A stretch of 64,000 nucleotides of DNA. It comes from Massospora cicadina. Lineage: Eukaryota > Entomophthoromycota > Entomophthoromycetes > Entomophthorales > Entomophthoraceae. Both the position numbers and the translations under genes were made by a program. Positions 11,311 to 24,100 of this stretch are shown in pieces. Under the pieces are notes generated by a model. That model did no database searches, had not been told where the DNA came from, and saw only the letters and a program-made list of their open reading frames with translations. The first letter of the stretch is position 1, and every line of letters starts with the position of its first letter. The stretch is taken from the NCBI GenBank assembly GCA_022478985.1, contig JAKSZP010014457.1, positions 186,001-250,000 of the forward strand. The letters are read 5' to 3'.

Positions 11311-13620
11311 ACCTTTTAAGATATTCAAAATTTTCAGAGATTTTTGAACTATGTTGTCATACTCATCAAATAAGAAAAATGCAATCAGTGCTGCCCAGAA
11401 ATGAGAGAAGCACCAACTTCTAACCCAATAATGCTATGATGGGGATTCATAAAGCCCCAGGTCATTCAAGGTTTCACAACAAGAGATGGAGTAAATTGAT
11501 TGACTGCAAAATGCGGACAAACGCTATTAATGATTTTGAGTCAAAGTATGAGGGTTTTTGGTAAAATCAACCATCAGGAAGGTAATGGGTCTTGATATAT
11601 AGGACAAAATATGCTAGGAAAAATCAAGAGGTCGCAAAAATTAATGGCCTTTTATAAACCTCCAATAAGATGAGCTGAAAGTTTAGTGACTTAAATCCAC
11701 ATCAACACTAGTATCTGATATCTAGGGAGATGGCGACTTATTGACAGAGAAAACGTCATTCTACCTTAGAATTAACTTTAGATGGAGGGAGCTTAGTTTT
11801 AGGCCTATCTACTTTGCGTTCCAGCCACTCTATGTATCTGGAATATTTCAATAGAAAACTATGGGGCTTTCTATTATCTTTATCCCTTGTCAGGTTAATA
11901 ATAAGTGGAACGCAATACCCCTATATAGAGAAATAAAGGTCTTTGTTAATAAAACTTGATGTCAAACTTAACCAGAAACTGCTTATTTATGAGCAAGTCA
12001 TAGCTATAATCTTCCTGGGTGATCTCTAGAGAATTCACTACTATATGATTTAACTTGGATTGGCAGCAACAATTAAGCCTTGCAGATATAGTTCAGGAGG
12101 GTCCGCAGTCCATATTTTAATATGTGGAAACCAATGGGAGCAATCATAGTCCGCTTCATAAAACGGGATAAAATAAAATTGACTGTAAAGCTGGTGTTAA
12201 AAACCAGATCTTGAACTTAGCTCACCACTACCTCTACACAGGTGAAATTAGAGCAAAATGAGGGACTAAAATGAAAACCCTGGGTTAAATAGGCTTATTG
12301 AGGGTTTCAGGGAGTTTTCAAAAGCATAATAAGATGAATCCAGACCTTTCTATCAACTAAAGTGTGGGGGGATGTTGAGCACATCAGGAGAAAACATGAT
12401 GAAGCACTCAGTCCCAGGGGATTCATGGCAAGTTATTGAGACGTCAGTTTATCAGCATAGGGAGCCTCACGCCTCTTCTGATGCCTCTCTTTCGTCTCAT
12501 ATGATTTCTTCTTCCATCATTAACTTTTTGGTGATTAAAGACCCACCGTAGGTTCAAGGGCCACATCTGGATCTAGGATTAAAGAATTTCCCAATAGCAT
12601 GGATATGAGGTTTAGAAACTTTATTTAATAAGGAATTTGAATCTTATTCTCAGGGAGTGCCATAATAGCCTCCTTAACGATGATCAATCATAAGATTTTA
12701 TTGACTACTTAGAAAGTAGCAAAAGGTGCCAATCAATAGAGAAAGCATATAACATAGCGGCTATCACATCGTTTAAAGTAACCTAGTCATCTGAGTCTAA
12801 GGTAAAGATACTATCAGAAACGCTTAGCAAAGTCTAGATATGATTCTCCACTTTTCAGATGTATGTGCTTGAAGGCTTGTTTCCAATTGGTCATGGTCAA
12901 GTTGATGCTGAATTCCATAATAAGGGCCGACTTTACTTGATCTTAGTAATGCATTCTTGAAGTAAGTCATCATTACTTCCTAGTTACTACTATTAAGGAA
13001 GGTCTGAATATGTTAGTTTTGTCTATTGGTGGCTAGCTCCGTGACACCTTTTTATACTAATAGGAAGGTTGGATGTTCACCATACCAGTGATTTACATCT
13101 TCTTGGAGTAAAGCTTATTTGAATTTTAGATCTGGAGAGGACGTATATAGCTGAGGTTGAGAGTCATCAGCTTCAGAAAGATCAGTCTAAAGAATATTGG
13201 CCATGTGGGTTTTGTAAAGTTGTTCTTGAAGGAAATTGAGATCCTCTTGAATAATTGCATCTAGTTTTCTATGTGGGCGGTGGCGTCATTTTATCTTATA
13301 GCCTAAAGGATCCATTATTTTTGGAAGCTTGGTCAATGATCTTCTACATTATGTCCTTTCATTGATGCTCTAATTTAGAAATCTGGTTTTAGATCTATAC
13401 TCTTGGCATCCAGGGTATGTTGATGGGTTTTTTCTAGTAGTCATTTTGAACACAGCTGCTAAATAGTGGTAGTTTTGTCATGAAGTTACGTTAAAGTTAG
13501 ATTAGCATCATTCTATAATTTTTGAAGTCCATCCAGCTTCTTAGTGCCATCCTTCTCAATTGTCATTCCAATATTAAATCCATGATCTATGATCACCATC
13601 CAGAGTAGAGACAATGTATG

Positions 13621-13700
13621 GTTGGTTGCCTGAAGGGCCTGGGGGCCCTCAGGAACATAGGGTCCTTCTGGGCCTTGAGGTCCTTTGGGGCCTGCAGCTC
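13621..13700 (-). other. Collagen-like Gly-X-Y segment in the gypsy B gag region
   Basis: The minus strand reads AAGPKGPQGPEGPYVPEGP in one frame, six Gly-Pro or Gly-x-x triplets in a row with one break. This GC-rich patch stands out from its AT-rich surroundings. It lies where gag would be expected in this minus-strand element. A Gly-Pro-rich linker in gag is plausible, but with no intact frame around it the coding nature is not certain. Confidence 0.45.
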
Positions 13701-14511
13701 AAGTGGGACTTTCATAATGCGCACTCAAGAGGTTATAAAGCAATGGGTTTATTATTAAGCTTAATGAACCAGTTCATCAACTCATAAATCCTAGACTTGT
13801 AAGTTTGCAGTTGTTTATCTAATTGGGCTTATTTTTTCATACAGCTTATTTCAGTTGATTGTGTATGGTTGGTGAGGCATTTGTGATTTAGACAAGTTTT
13901 AATTGAAAATAATTTACCAGCTCCGTTATCAATCTTGTCAATTTTATTTTGTAACTCATGATTTCTTTTAAATTAATAAATAATGGCTTCTTTATTGTCC
14001 TGTCCAAAACTGAAAGGCAGTTTCATATGATTCAAGAAGTTAGGAATGCAGCTGCTGAGAAGATTAGATTTTTTTATTTCTACATAATAAAAACTAAAGG
14101 CTGCATTTAATGTTGGAGAATAGGATTTTTAAACATTTAGAAGTATAAATAATTTCAGGAAATTCCTACTTCATTACTTTGGAAAGTGGCAGTGGTGTAT
14201 AGGTTCATTAGCTTATATTCAAATAGGTTGATCCAACTTTTAATAGTTCATCCTCCATTATGTAAATCACCAATAGTAAGGCTCCTACAGTCTTAGCTAC
14301 TTAGGCTGATTATATCGGTTAGTTGTTTAATCAGGGGTTAAGGGTAAATGGCATATGCGATCTAAATTTGTAACATGTTTTTCTGATTGTTGGAGTGGAA
14401 CGATATTGTCACACTCATTTTTCCTATATTTGGGGGATGTCATCACCACTGAAATTTTGTCAAAAGTAAGGTATATCTTCACAGGGTAGCCTTAGGTACC
14501 TGGCAGAAAGC

Positions 14512-16621
14512 ACCATTTTATAACTCAAAATAGTTAACAAGTTCTCTTGAAGGTTATATAATTATTAGTCATAATAGCGTCAGTAGGCTTCCTAGTGAAA
14601 TTATTCTTTTATAGTACAAATGTGCACTTTGGCATTTTTTAACCAAACAAGACATAATAGAGTGTAGTTATTTATATAAAAGGGATTACTTTAGTTTTTA
14701 AAGTTGTAAGCCTTTAATAAGATAGTGTGCCAACTGATTAAAAGGTTTTCCCAATCTTTAAGGGTTCTTTGCCTTTATGTTGTAAAAGATCAAGCCTTTA
14801 TTTAATGGTCGATTGTTAGCATTTTTTAACAACCACATCACTTAGCTTTAAAAAATTATGATTACATACCTGTTTGCCCACCGGGGTTCTCTTTATGGTA
14901 AGTAATCCAGGTGGATGATAGAGTGGTCACGGTTTATTAGATATTGTTTCGTCTGTTTCCATAAAAACATTAATCTCTTTGGGATACAATATTTCCTGAT
15001 GATTAATGTTCCGTTGGAATTATCCCTGACAATGTTTTGAGGGTATTAAATTGTTGTATTTTACAATAGTTAAACTTTCTTATAAAGTTTGATTTAGGGG
15101 TTTTTGAGACTAAACAATGTTTTTATGAAATTTCTGAAGCTTTTTCAATGCTTTTTATGGCAGTAGCTTTTGGGTTACCTGAGTGAAGCAGCCTGCCATC
15201 AATGAGAATTTGTCCCCATTAGCTAATAAGGTTGCTTGCTTGTAAAGGTTAAGATACTGGGGTTGGATATAGTCGTTGGAACAAGATGTAATATAAATTC
15301 CCAGAAGTAGTTGTAGTCTAGGCGATGGCAGAAACTGACTAAGCATATGAAGTGTTCATCATTTAGATGACTTCTTAGATTAAATTAGTGGAGATGGATG
15401 CTGTTTCCATTGGGAATTAATGGAAGGGTGAGCGCCAATTTCACTACTATATCAATATATTTATTTTATAATGACAACCTTGTAGAGTTTTATGTTATTT
15501 AAATAGTTATTCAATTTTACTGTCATCTTGTAGAAGAGTCAGAAGGAGTGTTATCTATTGACTATAATAGCGCATTAGGTCTCAGTTACTCTTATGTAAG
15601 AGTTGTAGATATAGATTACCTTGTTAATATGTTCAAGTACTTTTGGTTAGAGTTATAGATATAGTTTACCTTAATAATATTGTGTTCCAGTGCCCTTATT
15701 AGAGTTGTAAGAGAAATGTCCTTGTCCAGATAAACCTTCAAGTTTTCATAAGGAAGAGCGTCAACACCTGTATAGAGGTGAACATCTAAGAAAGTTTAAT
15801 ATCATTTGTTGTGAAGAATTCAACTGACTAATTGTTTACATTTTTTATCACTGTGTTTTTAATCTTGTACAAAAATAACACAAGCACACTTTAAACATAT
15901 GCAGTAAATCCCAAAAAGTTTACAAGGAGCTTCAGAAAATAATAAATCCTGTGTATCCTTATAAGTTAATATATAATCAATGGGTATATTGGGTAGTGGT
16001 TTCCTTTGCCAAGGGTTAAATCATCATAAGCTGAGTTTATATCTAGAGTAGTTTAGCCCTGTCTCTCCCAACAAACAATTAAGCCCATATGCTTATAAGA
16101 TTGTTTTTTTAAATCCAGGGTTATTGTAATACAGTATATATCTTTCTCTCCTATTTTTATTAGATTTAGTTTGTTACTATAGAACAACATTATGATCATA
16201 AGCCTTCTTTGTATAATTAGTGAGATAGGCTTCAATCTGTAGTTTTACTACCATAGAATTTAGGGTTGAGAATCATCACTGTAATTCCACTATAGAGGTA
16301 TATTCCACAAATTAATATAATGACGGTGGTATAGCCAGATATTTTCCATACAATAGTCATTTTAGTACTCAAGTCTCAGTGTATTAAGTATATTGATTAA
16401 CACAGTGGTGGAGCAAAATTGACCTCTAGTCTAATAGCTGATCTGCCACAATATTTCAGGTGATGTATACTATACTACTGTTGAATCAGTTAACAGTTAT
16501 GTTAGAAAGCAAATATCACAGTGTCATTAGCACTCCTTCATTTGACCTTAATTTACTTTAAATTAGCAAATATTATAATTAAATTATTTATGTTGTTTAA
16601 AAAAATAACTGAGGTGAACTA
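14512..16621. other. AT-rich stretch, possible gypsy B 5' LTR, no gene
   Basis: The left part may be the 5' LTR of minus-strand gypsy B because it adjoins a weak primer-binding-site candidate, but I found no matching partner LTR. A short tandem repeat lies at 15599-15712. The open frames here (15155-15346, 16053-16235, 16521-16898) show no domain; the last runs into the gypsy C LTR and is a chance frame. Confidence 0.4.
15599..15712. repeat. Short tandem repeat, about 50-bp unit, two full copies and a partial
   Basis: Units start at 15599, 15649 and 15701 with AGAGTTGTAGATATAG, AGAGTTATAGATATAG and AGAGTTGTAAG. The first two continue in parallel through TTACCTT and a T/G-rich end. There is no coding signal. 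Confidence 0.7.
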
Positions 16622-17773
16622 TGTTGTTTTATTTAGCATTCCATGTGTAAAGATTTTTGCCCACAATACCCATATTTATCAATTATGTTTAATCTGCTTA
16701 TCCACTAGGAGATTAATCCTACTAGTGGATATGAGAGGTATCAATTGCATATACAATTACTACTTTTTGGAGAGATATTTTAACAATTATTCATGGATCT
16801 GCCAGATTACAATATTCCAGATTAATGAGTGTTTCATTTGGGTGATCACTGACAATAAACAAGTGCTTAGTGTGTCACTTTCATTATCAAAAACTTGATT
16901 GTCTTGTAGGAGTCAATTGGGTTTAGCTGCCACCTGACTAAGTGATTTATGAGTTGCTAGCGAGTAATGCTACCTGTGATATAGTAACTTTCAAGTTAAC
17001 CTTTTCTGAATCGCAATCTTCTGTTTATGGTAAGTGTCCCATTACCTAAGAAGATTGTTATGAAATAAGGGTAATTGATGTGAGTTGTGAGAAGACTTTG
17101 TGTCACATTCTTCGTTTCAACTCAGAAGATCTTGTAGTTGTTTAGGGGTATAAATTAAATAATTTGATAAGGAAGATTATTGTTTTTTGCGACCCTGGAG
17201 GTTTAATTCATCAGCGATGGCCACTATTCCCAATTGAGGTGCCAACTGTAGAGTTTTGAGTTGAATTTAGTATATTTCTTCTTGGTTTTTATAATAAAAC
17301 AGATTAAGATTATTTCAGATAAACTATTTATCAATAAAGTTTTATAGTTTAGACTATTTGCAATTGTAAGATTTGAAAGGAAAACTGAGTCTAATCCTAT
17401 AATATTAGTTGTCTTCACAAACTGTGTGATGAGAAGGAAGAAGAATTTCTGATTCATATCCTAGGTTAAGTTCTATAAGGCGAAATAGGGAAGTAGTCCC
17501 TGCAATTCCAGACGGATCAAAAAATTAGAACAAGCACTAGGTTGGCGTTGGACCTAATATTATTTTGGTTGAATAAGGCTTAGCTATAGTAATAGTCTTC
17601 ATATTATTACTGTCCATTATAATCTATCATTAAAAATTAGATAACGCACATACAAAGAACCTGTGCAAATGAACAAGGGAGCCAAAGTGATTATCATACA
17701 AAAGAAAGAAAATAATCACAAAGATTTAACATTTGATGCTCGATTAAGTTACTAAAAGATTCCAGTTTTAACA
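16622..17773 (+). repeat. Gypsy C 5' LTR
   Basis: Begins TGTTGTTTTATTTAGC and ends CCAGTTTTAACA. It pairs with 25813-26946 along its length. Landmarks are the ATCCACTAG/CTAGTGGAT inverted pair (16700-16708 and 16722-16730), CCAGATTAATGAGTGTTTCATT, TTATGAGTTGCTAG, and AATAATCACAAAGATTTAAC near the end. The minus-strand open frame 17224-17457 inside it is antisense and has no domain. Confidence 0.8.
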
Positions 17774-17774
17774 T

Positions 17775-17793
17775 TAATGCTCATTACAGGGTG
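17775..17793 (+). promoter_or_regulatory. Gypsy C primer-binding site candidate
   Basis: TAATGCTCATTACAGGGTG directly follows the LTR. It differs at a few positions from the TGGTGCTCAYTAYAGGGGG found at the same place in gypsy F and gypsy H. The comparison suggests that all three elements are primed by the same tRNA species. Confidence 0.55.
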
Positions 17794-17859
17794 TAGTTAA
17801 GACTATCAAATTTAATAATATCCTATTAAACATGTCATATAATATTAAACTTCCAAGCT

Positions 17860-19020
17860 ATGGATATAATTAGAGACTGTCTACAAGAATGAGCTTAACC
17901 CAGCTTTACAGGCCAATTTCACTGCCTTGGAAAAACGGGTGACAAAGCCCAAGTAAGAGGTCGAAAAAAATGGTAAAAATAAATATTGACCTCTTTGAAA
18001 AAATCAAAACCTTAAAAAGCAAGGAGAGTGAATTAATCAAAGAAGTATTGTTTCAGAAGACTTAGCGAGAGGCAGACCAAGACTCATACACTGAATTTCT
18101 GAAGATATAGAGCAAAAATTGAAGCACAAAGAAGAGCTGGAGGACCATAAATGCAATTGTGCATTAGTGGAGACGAAAGAAGCTGACAAAATACGGCTGA
18201 AACTTCAGTTGGGAAAAAAGCCCCACCTAAATATAATCCTAGTCATTTGGAGCAATTTCAGTGATGAACCCCAATGTTACTCTAATGGTCAATAGAGTCA
18301 TTGGACAGGATTTACCTGCTAGTGGAGCTACGGATGATTCTTAAAGCACACCAAATTTACCTTCATTCTGCTTAGAATAACGCGCAGCATTTTTCTGATT
18401 ACTTGGGATGACAATGTTTGGTTTTAGTGACTGACAAATGGCAGTAACCATCATGAACTGCTGAACACCAATTGTCAGAATCTGGTATCATCTCATCTAA
18501 ATATGGACAAATGGTGCTATCAGGAGGCCATAAAGCCATTATGCTAGGATTTGATAGCCTAACGCGGATGTCTAAATACAAGCAGTAATTATATGAATTT
18601 AATTCTGAAAAAGAGACCTTAGTAGATCTCACAGACCAATTCTACCAGGTATCACAGAATGTCACTGGTGCGAATTTGATACCAGATTCTGACGCCCAAA
18701 TCATGATGCAAGCGGCATTATGGCCCTATCATGATTTTCATAAAACAATGTCTTCAGAGTTGGTAATTCAGATGTCCACATCTCAAATGGTGGATCATTT
18801 AAAAGTTCTAGGAGCCATTTTAAAACCTCATACAGATCATTCAAAGTGAACCATACTTAAGCCCAAATTATTGTGAAATTCATTGAGAAAAAAAAGAGCA
18901 ACCCAATTGAGTCATGTTGGGAAACAATCCCAAGGTACAGAAATGAGCAGATAAGACGCAAGCTGCTTCCACCGATGTGGTAAGCATGGACACGTAGCCA
19001 CCCAATGTTGAAGCAAGAAT
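17860..19020 (+). pseudogene. Gypsy C gag relic with zinc knuckle
   Basis: Lys/Glu-rich, coiled-coil-like peptides occur at 17900-18240. A capsid-like stretch at about 18590-18850 includes LVDLTDQFYQV and MMQAALWPYHDFHKTM. A knuckle at 18964-19008 reads CFHRCGKHGHVATQC, that is CX3CX4HX4C, one residue more than the canonical CX2C, probably a decay insertion or substitution. Gag builds the virus-like particle and the knuckle binds the packaged RNA. There are many stops. Confidence 0.65.
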
Positions 19021-19519
19021 CCTGAGGATTAGGTCACCTTAGTCCAGGCAAAGGTGAGGGAAAGCAGTCAGGAGTTGGGAAAACGTCCTGTGGTCTAGAT
19101 AAGGAACAACCTGGCACCGCGGTCAAACCTGTATCTCTTGATATTATTAATATGATATGGAACTTTCCAATCTACTTGTAAACAAAGAAACAACTGCATC
19201 ACTATATCTGGTTGTTAACGTGGATGCAATCGTTATACTTGAGCAAAAATGAAGGAAAGCAACCCTAAAATTTTGAAGGAAGTGGCTCAAATGTATGCTC
19301 ATAAGCTAGCTGACAACATTAGATCTTCTGAGAACCAAGAAAAGTTACTCAATACAATTTTAGAATAGACAAACGTATCCATTTTAATTAGCGCAATCAA
19401 AGAATTATTACCTGATCTATCCACACAACAAATCATCCTCGTGATCAGCAAATAATGCCACAATTCAATCAGTAAATAAGCTATAATACTATTTTGAGTG
19501 TACCTATGCGGATGCAATT

Positions 19520-19800
19520 CTAGTTAATTGAGAGTTAGGGCAATCATTGACATTGGAGCACCCATCAACATTGTTTCAACCAAATTAATGAAACAAATGA
19601 AGATTTCGCTGGACCTAGAACAGATGAAGGACTGAAGAAGAGCCATACCAGATATGACAATATCCTTTGAAGCCTACAGTGAACTGCCACTCCAGCTTGG
19701 TTCTTGTGGTATTAGCTCCTGACATTGTATTGGAAAACCAGAATTACGATATCCTCATTGGGATGGAGTTCCTGAGTGAAATATGGAGTAAAATGTAATT
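19520..19800 (+). pseudogene. Gypsy C aspartic protease relic
   Basis: VRAIIDIGAPINIVSTKLM lies near 19534-19590. It matches the retropepsin active-site block (I-D-T-G-A-x-x-x-I-V-S) with Thr changed to Ile. ILIGMEFLSE near 19755 is the second conserved block (ILG-M-x-F-L). Spacing is normal for a gypsy protease. It would cleave the gag-pol polyprotein in an intact element. Confidence 0.7.
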
Positions 19801-20599
19801 TTAAGGAATATATCTTGACCATTTTGGAGCAAACCCTACCCTTGGTATGTCATCATTATGGACAACTGCCACTGACTAAGGATAACATTATTGTAAATTT
19901 TGTTATACAATAATGGTATCAGTCCCATCTAATATGAGATATTTGGTCAAAAACGATGAAAAATACCGTAAATCCTGACAAAAAAGTGTAGGTTCCCCTT
20001 GAGAACAAAAATGACAGAAACTATACTGCCTTGGGATGCAAAAAATTAACACATAGTTAACTCTTGAAATCTTAGAGCAACTTTATGGAGAAGTTTTTTG
20101 CATATGGAGGAAATCTGAGTCAAATCATGAATAGGACCAGGGATAATTATGTTGGGACATGGAGCACAAACGTGCTACAGGCTAATCTTTTAAAGAAACT
20201 TATGAAGAAGCGAAAAACCAATTTGTAACTTTTCTACATCAAATCCTGATGGCAGAGATTAGAAAATTTCATGATTCTAGAATGATAACCAAAATAAGAT
20301 TGTCAACAGAAACTTTTGAAAGTGTTAATGTCTTAGTAGAACGAGAGTAGTGGCTGTTGGACCTAACAGCAGCAAGAAGATGTGCTCTGTTTATCTGAGA
20401 AATATTAGAAGATGTTCTCCCAAGATGACCACTATTTGAGATACACAAAAAAACGTGATCTACAAAGTCAACACTGGGGAATAATGCAAAAAGAATGAGG
20501 CCTGTAAAAAGTTCTTGAGCTGTTCAAGTTGTCAGCAAAGAAATCAGCAAGATTATTAAGCATAGTTCCCCGTTCCATCATTGAGTTCATAGACAAGTC

Positions 20600-21730
20600 A
20601 GGACCTTATAGTAAAAAAGAAGGACATATCATATTAGGTAGTTATTATATTATTGACAAGTGAACAAATCACCAAGTAGGACTTTTATCCAAAGTCAAGG
20701 ATGACAAGTACTTAATTGCCTAGAGAACGCCACATACTTTTTGGTGATGAACCTAATTTTGAGATACTGGAAAATATACCAAAGAAGACCAAGAAGATGT
20801 GTGATCATCACTACACAGGGACTTTACCAGCCTACCTAAATGCCCCAGGGATTGTGTAATGCGCCGGCCACCTTCTATTGAGCAATATTATACTTTAAGC
20901 AATTTGAAACTATCACTTGTCTTAGTATAACCAGATGATATAATTGTATTCAGCAGGACCTTCATGGTCCATTTGGGGCACTTATAAAAAGTGGTCAAGC
21001 GCCTGGAAATGGCAAAATTGAAAATCAAGCAAAAAGTTATGCCATTTCTTCAAATGGAGTTAATTACTTGGGGTTTTTTATCAGCTTCAGAAGGCTGCAA
21101 GCCCAGCAGCAGAAGATTATGGCAATCAAACGGATATCACTACCAAAGAGCGTATGAAATATCCAAGTATTTTTGGGGTGGTCAACTACTATTGCCAATT
21201 AATAAAGGATTTTACAAAAAATTGCAGAGCCTCTATTCCACATATTGAAGGATCTAAAAAAGGATTTGTAAGGAACAAAGAAGCCCAAGAGTCATTTGAT
21301 GAACTACACCGAGATCTGATTACCAGTTCTGTCTTAAAGTACTCAAATTTTGATTATAAATTCATCATCTAAACTGATGCGTTGTTGATGGCTATTAGAG
21401 CTGTTTTAATTCAAAATTTATGAAGATGGAAAAGAACATATGGTGGCCTTTTGAGTTGAGCACTAAAGCCAGTGGAGAAAATTATACTTTGTTAAAATGC
21501 AAAGCCCTCTTGGTGATCTATACATGAAAGCAATTCTGAGTGTACATCAATGGAACACACTTAAATGTGGTGATGGACCACTCGTCTTTATGCTGGCTCC
21601 ATAAATTGGAGAAACCAGAGGGGCGACTTGCTGGATGTGCCTGAGAATTATAATCCTATGATTTTAAGATATTACACCAGGTTGAGCAAGCATCAAAACT
21701 ACGATGGATTTATCAAGTTTGCTTTCTAAG
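20600..21730 (+). pseudogene. Gypsy C reverse transcriptase and RNase H relic
   Basis: MPQGLCNAPATFY near 20836 is the conserved F-G-L-x-N-A-P-x-T-F block. LGFFIS and a KIMAIKRISLPKS stretch follow near 21070-21150. Then comes an open stretch at 21154-21372 with FGVVNYYCQLIKDFTKNC and ESFDELHRDLITSSVLKY. The first RNase H Asp region is FIIXTDALLMAIRAVLIQ (X a stop). The catalytic YxDD is not preserved in a form I can read. Confidence 0.75.
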
Positions 21731-21889
21731 TTGTCTAATAAATAAGCATACAAATTACAAAGGATAATTACATGCCAATGTTGGGATAAACTTGAAGAAA
21801 ATAAAGGTGTGCTAAGAAGAGCGCTAGAAAACACCAAGATGAAATATTGACAATTATTTTAACATATGATAAAAGATATTTTTTAATTC

Positions 21890-22155
21890 CCAGAGCCATC
21901 AGAATGAGCGGAAAAAAAGCTTACACAAAGTTGTTGGCCATTATGGTCTGAGAAAAATAATGGAACACATTACCTGGTACTTTTGGGTACTGTAAACTAT
22001 GATGTCATCAACTACCTGGCCTGTTGTGTGGAATTAAAACTAAACAAACCTCATAGGGATATAGCAGGATAAAAGCATGTATGCCCTGGATTTGCATGGC
22101 ACACTATTAGATTTTGATGGTTGACTCAAAAATAAACCCTTTGAGAAAACCATCA
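21890..22155 (+). pseudogene. Gypsy C integrase, N-terminal part
   Basis: HKVVGHYGLRKIMEHITWYF near 21920-21975 is the His-His half of the HHCC zinc-binding domain. A YLACCVELKLNK block near 22010-22050 is the eroded Cys half. The frame running ILMVDSKINPLRKPS ends at the insertion of the solo LTR at 22156 and continues in frame after it at 23239. Confidence 0.65.
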
Positions 22156-23232
22156 GTGCTGATAGATTACTTCCATTGATGGATCCTTTGATCCTCCTGA
22201 TTCATCTGCATAATCTGATAAATCAGATTCGCCATATAACCGCTCTAATTGCATCTGAGGTGCCTGATTATTGTAGCTAATAATAGCTATTATATTGATA
22301 TATTATGGCTGATTATGGGTACACTTGAGTGCAAAGTGGTCCCACGGCATTAACTAAATTGCACCTCCTAAATAAGTGCATTAATCTTAATGCACTAAGG
22401 CAGAAGTTAGGTTTGATTAATGAAATTGATAATTAAGCACTTAAACATAGACTTCCCAATTATGGGCGTACTTAGTACTATTAGAGGCCTGCTGACATCC
22501 TAAAATGGGGTGCATCATCTTTTATGATCATATATGTTTTAATCCACATTTATTGTTAGATGTCGAGTTATGATGTAGCTCTAATCAGGACCATTTTGAT
22601 GTTGAGTTCAAAACCCAAAGTTGTCCCAATTATAAGAGTAAAATTGCCTTCAATTGGGCTGAAACAATTGCTATTTTTAGTCAATTCATGGGCCAAATTG
22701 ACTTGGGGATTTTTTATAATTATTGCCATGACCAGCAGAGGATTGGCATAGTATGAATGAACTCATCTAATAGATGAGTTTGGCCAGAAGATGCCCAAGA
22801 GGTATATAATACCAGCGCCTGGCCAATTAATAAAACATCAATTAATCATCATTTACTATTTTATTGATCATTAATAACTACTGTCACTTAGTTTATTATT
22901 TATTATCCATCTGTTGTTTGTCTGATATTTGTATCTGTTGCCATTACATCTATATTAGATAGTTGTGTGTGTTTATTCTTCCCAAAAAGAAGTACATAGT
23001 TGCCTGCCAGAGAACTAGTCCTGATTATAGAGGAATAATTTTCTGATTTTGTATAAAGACAGAAGGTCTTGTATTTGTTGGTGCCAGTAGACTTAAGAAT
23101 GATGAGCATACCGGAGTTACATGGGTATTATTGAGGATTATCAGAGAATCTACTTCTCAATTATGAGCAGGAGTTTCATTTTAAAAGTGAGTTTATATCC
23201 TCAATTTCATTGTTAAGTTGTTTTAGCTTGCA
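22156..23232 (+). mobile_element. Probable solo LTR inserted in the gypsy C integrase
   Basis: A 1,077-bp block that interrupts the integrase is flanked by CCATCA at 22150-22155 and 23233-23238. Its last bases are TTGCA and its first are GTGCTG, close to TG...CA. It contains a TATATAATA box at about 22803-22811 and AATAAAAC shortly after, as expected for an LTR promoter and poly(A) signal. No internal element domain is present. Removing it with one flank copy leaves the integrase frame continuous. It does not match the other LTRs in the window, so its family is unknown. Exact ends are uncertain by 1-2 bases. Confidence 0.6.
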
Positions 23233-23238
23233 CCATCA

Positions 23239-24100
23239 ACTGAAAACTTAACACACACTGTGTCCATAGACGTGATAGGACCCCTGAGTATCATTATAAA
23301 ATGTGTGAAATACAACAAACTGGCAATAGGTCATCTAATTAATTAGTCAAATCCAAAGCCTTGAGCAAAATAGATGCTGTGAGAATGGGAAATTTAATCT
23401 TAATCAAGGAGTATAATGGCACGGATGCCCTTGAGTGATCTTGAGCAACAATTTAACCAATTTTACCCTTTATGTTAGCTGAGGTTTAACAATTTTATGG
23501 GGATCTGAGAAGTAGTATGAGTTCCATATAGTCCAGAAACAAACAGAATGATGGAACGAGTTAATGGAACAGTAGTTGTGATGCTAAGAAAATTGGTCAT
23601 GAGGAAAACTTCCACTTGAGGAACTTACCTAAGTTTAGTTACCTTCACCTACAACATAAGACATCATACCGCAACAGGAAAAACGCCATTCAAATTTACT
23701 TTATGGACTCAGGGAAGCCTTAACACTGATTTTGTATTCTGCCATAGAATCGGCAGTGTGGATGAGTACCAATCAGCACGTAAAACTGACTGGCCAGAAA
23801 AATGATCAAACTTCAATTGCAAGCGTTTGATACTGCATTGAAGAAAAGAATCAAATTAAAGACAATGGATGACAAGAACCAATCAGCGCTACAAGAGTAC
23901 CATGTGGGGGATAGGGTAGCTTTTTGTGACACCTTTTGTTTTAGACAAATAAATAAGCTTAATGCTTTGCATCAGGTCCATTTGAAGTGATTGCCAATTC
24001 AGTGACTGATGCCTATATGCTTAAGAATATTGCGGATGATTGTGTAGTGAAATGGGTCCATACAAAATACCTAAATCATTGGATTTAGGGGGTTTAGTTC
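23239..24100 (+). pseudogene. Gypsy C integrase, catalytic core and C-terminus
   Basis: HTVSIDVIGPLSII near 23255 carries the first catalytic Asp. YSPETNRMMERVNGT near 23525 carries the catalytic Glu in the usual P-x-x-N-x-x-x-E-R-x-N context. TYNIRHHTATGKTPFKFT follows near 23650. An open stretch at 23802-23990 (LQAFDTALKKRIKL, EYHVGDRVAF) is the usual post-core K/R-rich segment and the G-D-x-V box. Interrupted by stops. Confidence 0.7.

Larger units (their letters stand above)
7600..14511 (-). mobile_element. Gypsy B: decayed minus-strand Ty3/gypsy element
   Basis: Read right to left, the order is gag-like region (about 14400-11800), RT, then integrase, as in Ty3/gypsy. A Gly-X-Y segment sits in the gag part at 13621-13700. 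RT covers about 11310-10620, and integrase about 9930-9300. A minus-strand open stretch at 7607-7963 (118 codons, basic, Ser-rich) lies where an integrase C-terminus or post-pol region would be, but I do not recognise it. A possible primer-binding site in reverse complement (AGCACCATTTTATAACTC near 14505-14522) would place the 5' LTR just to its right; this is weak. No LTR pair was found. Confidence 0.6.

Noticed and set aside
16355..16385. CATTTTAGTACTCAAG as another LINE-tail micro-insertion
   Set aside because: Only TTTTAGTACT matches; the following GATGGTCCCAACC part is absent and there is no direct repeat on either side.
16521..16898. 125-codon plus-strand open frame, one of the longest in the window
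   Set aside because: It crosses the 5' boundary of the gypsy C LTR, is very hydrophobic and AT-driven, and its partner LTR does not keep the frame.
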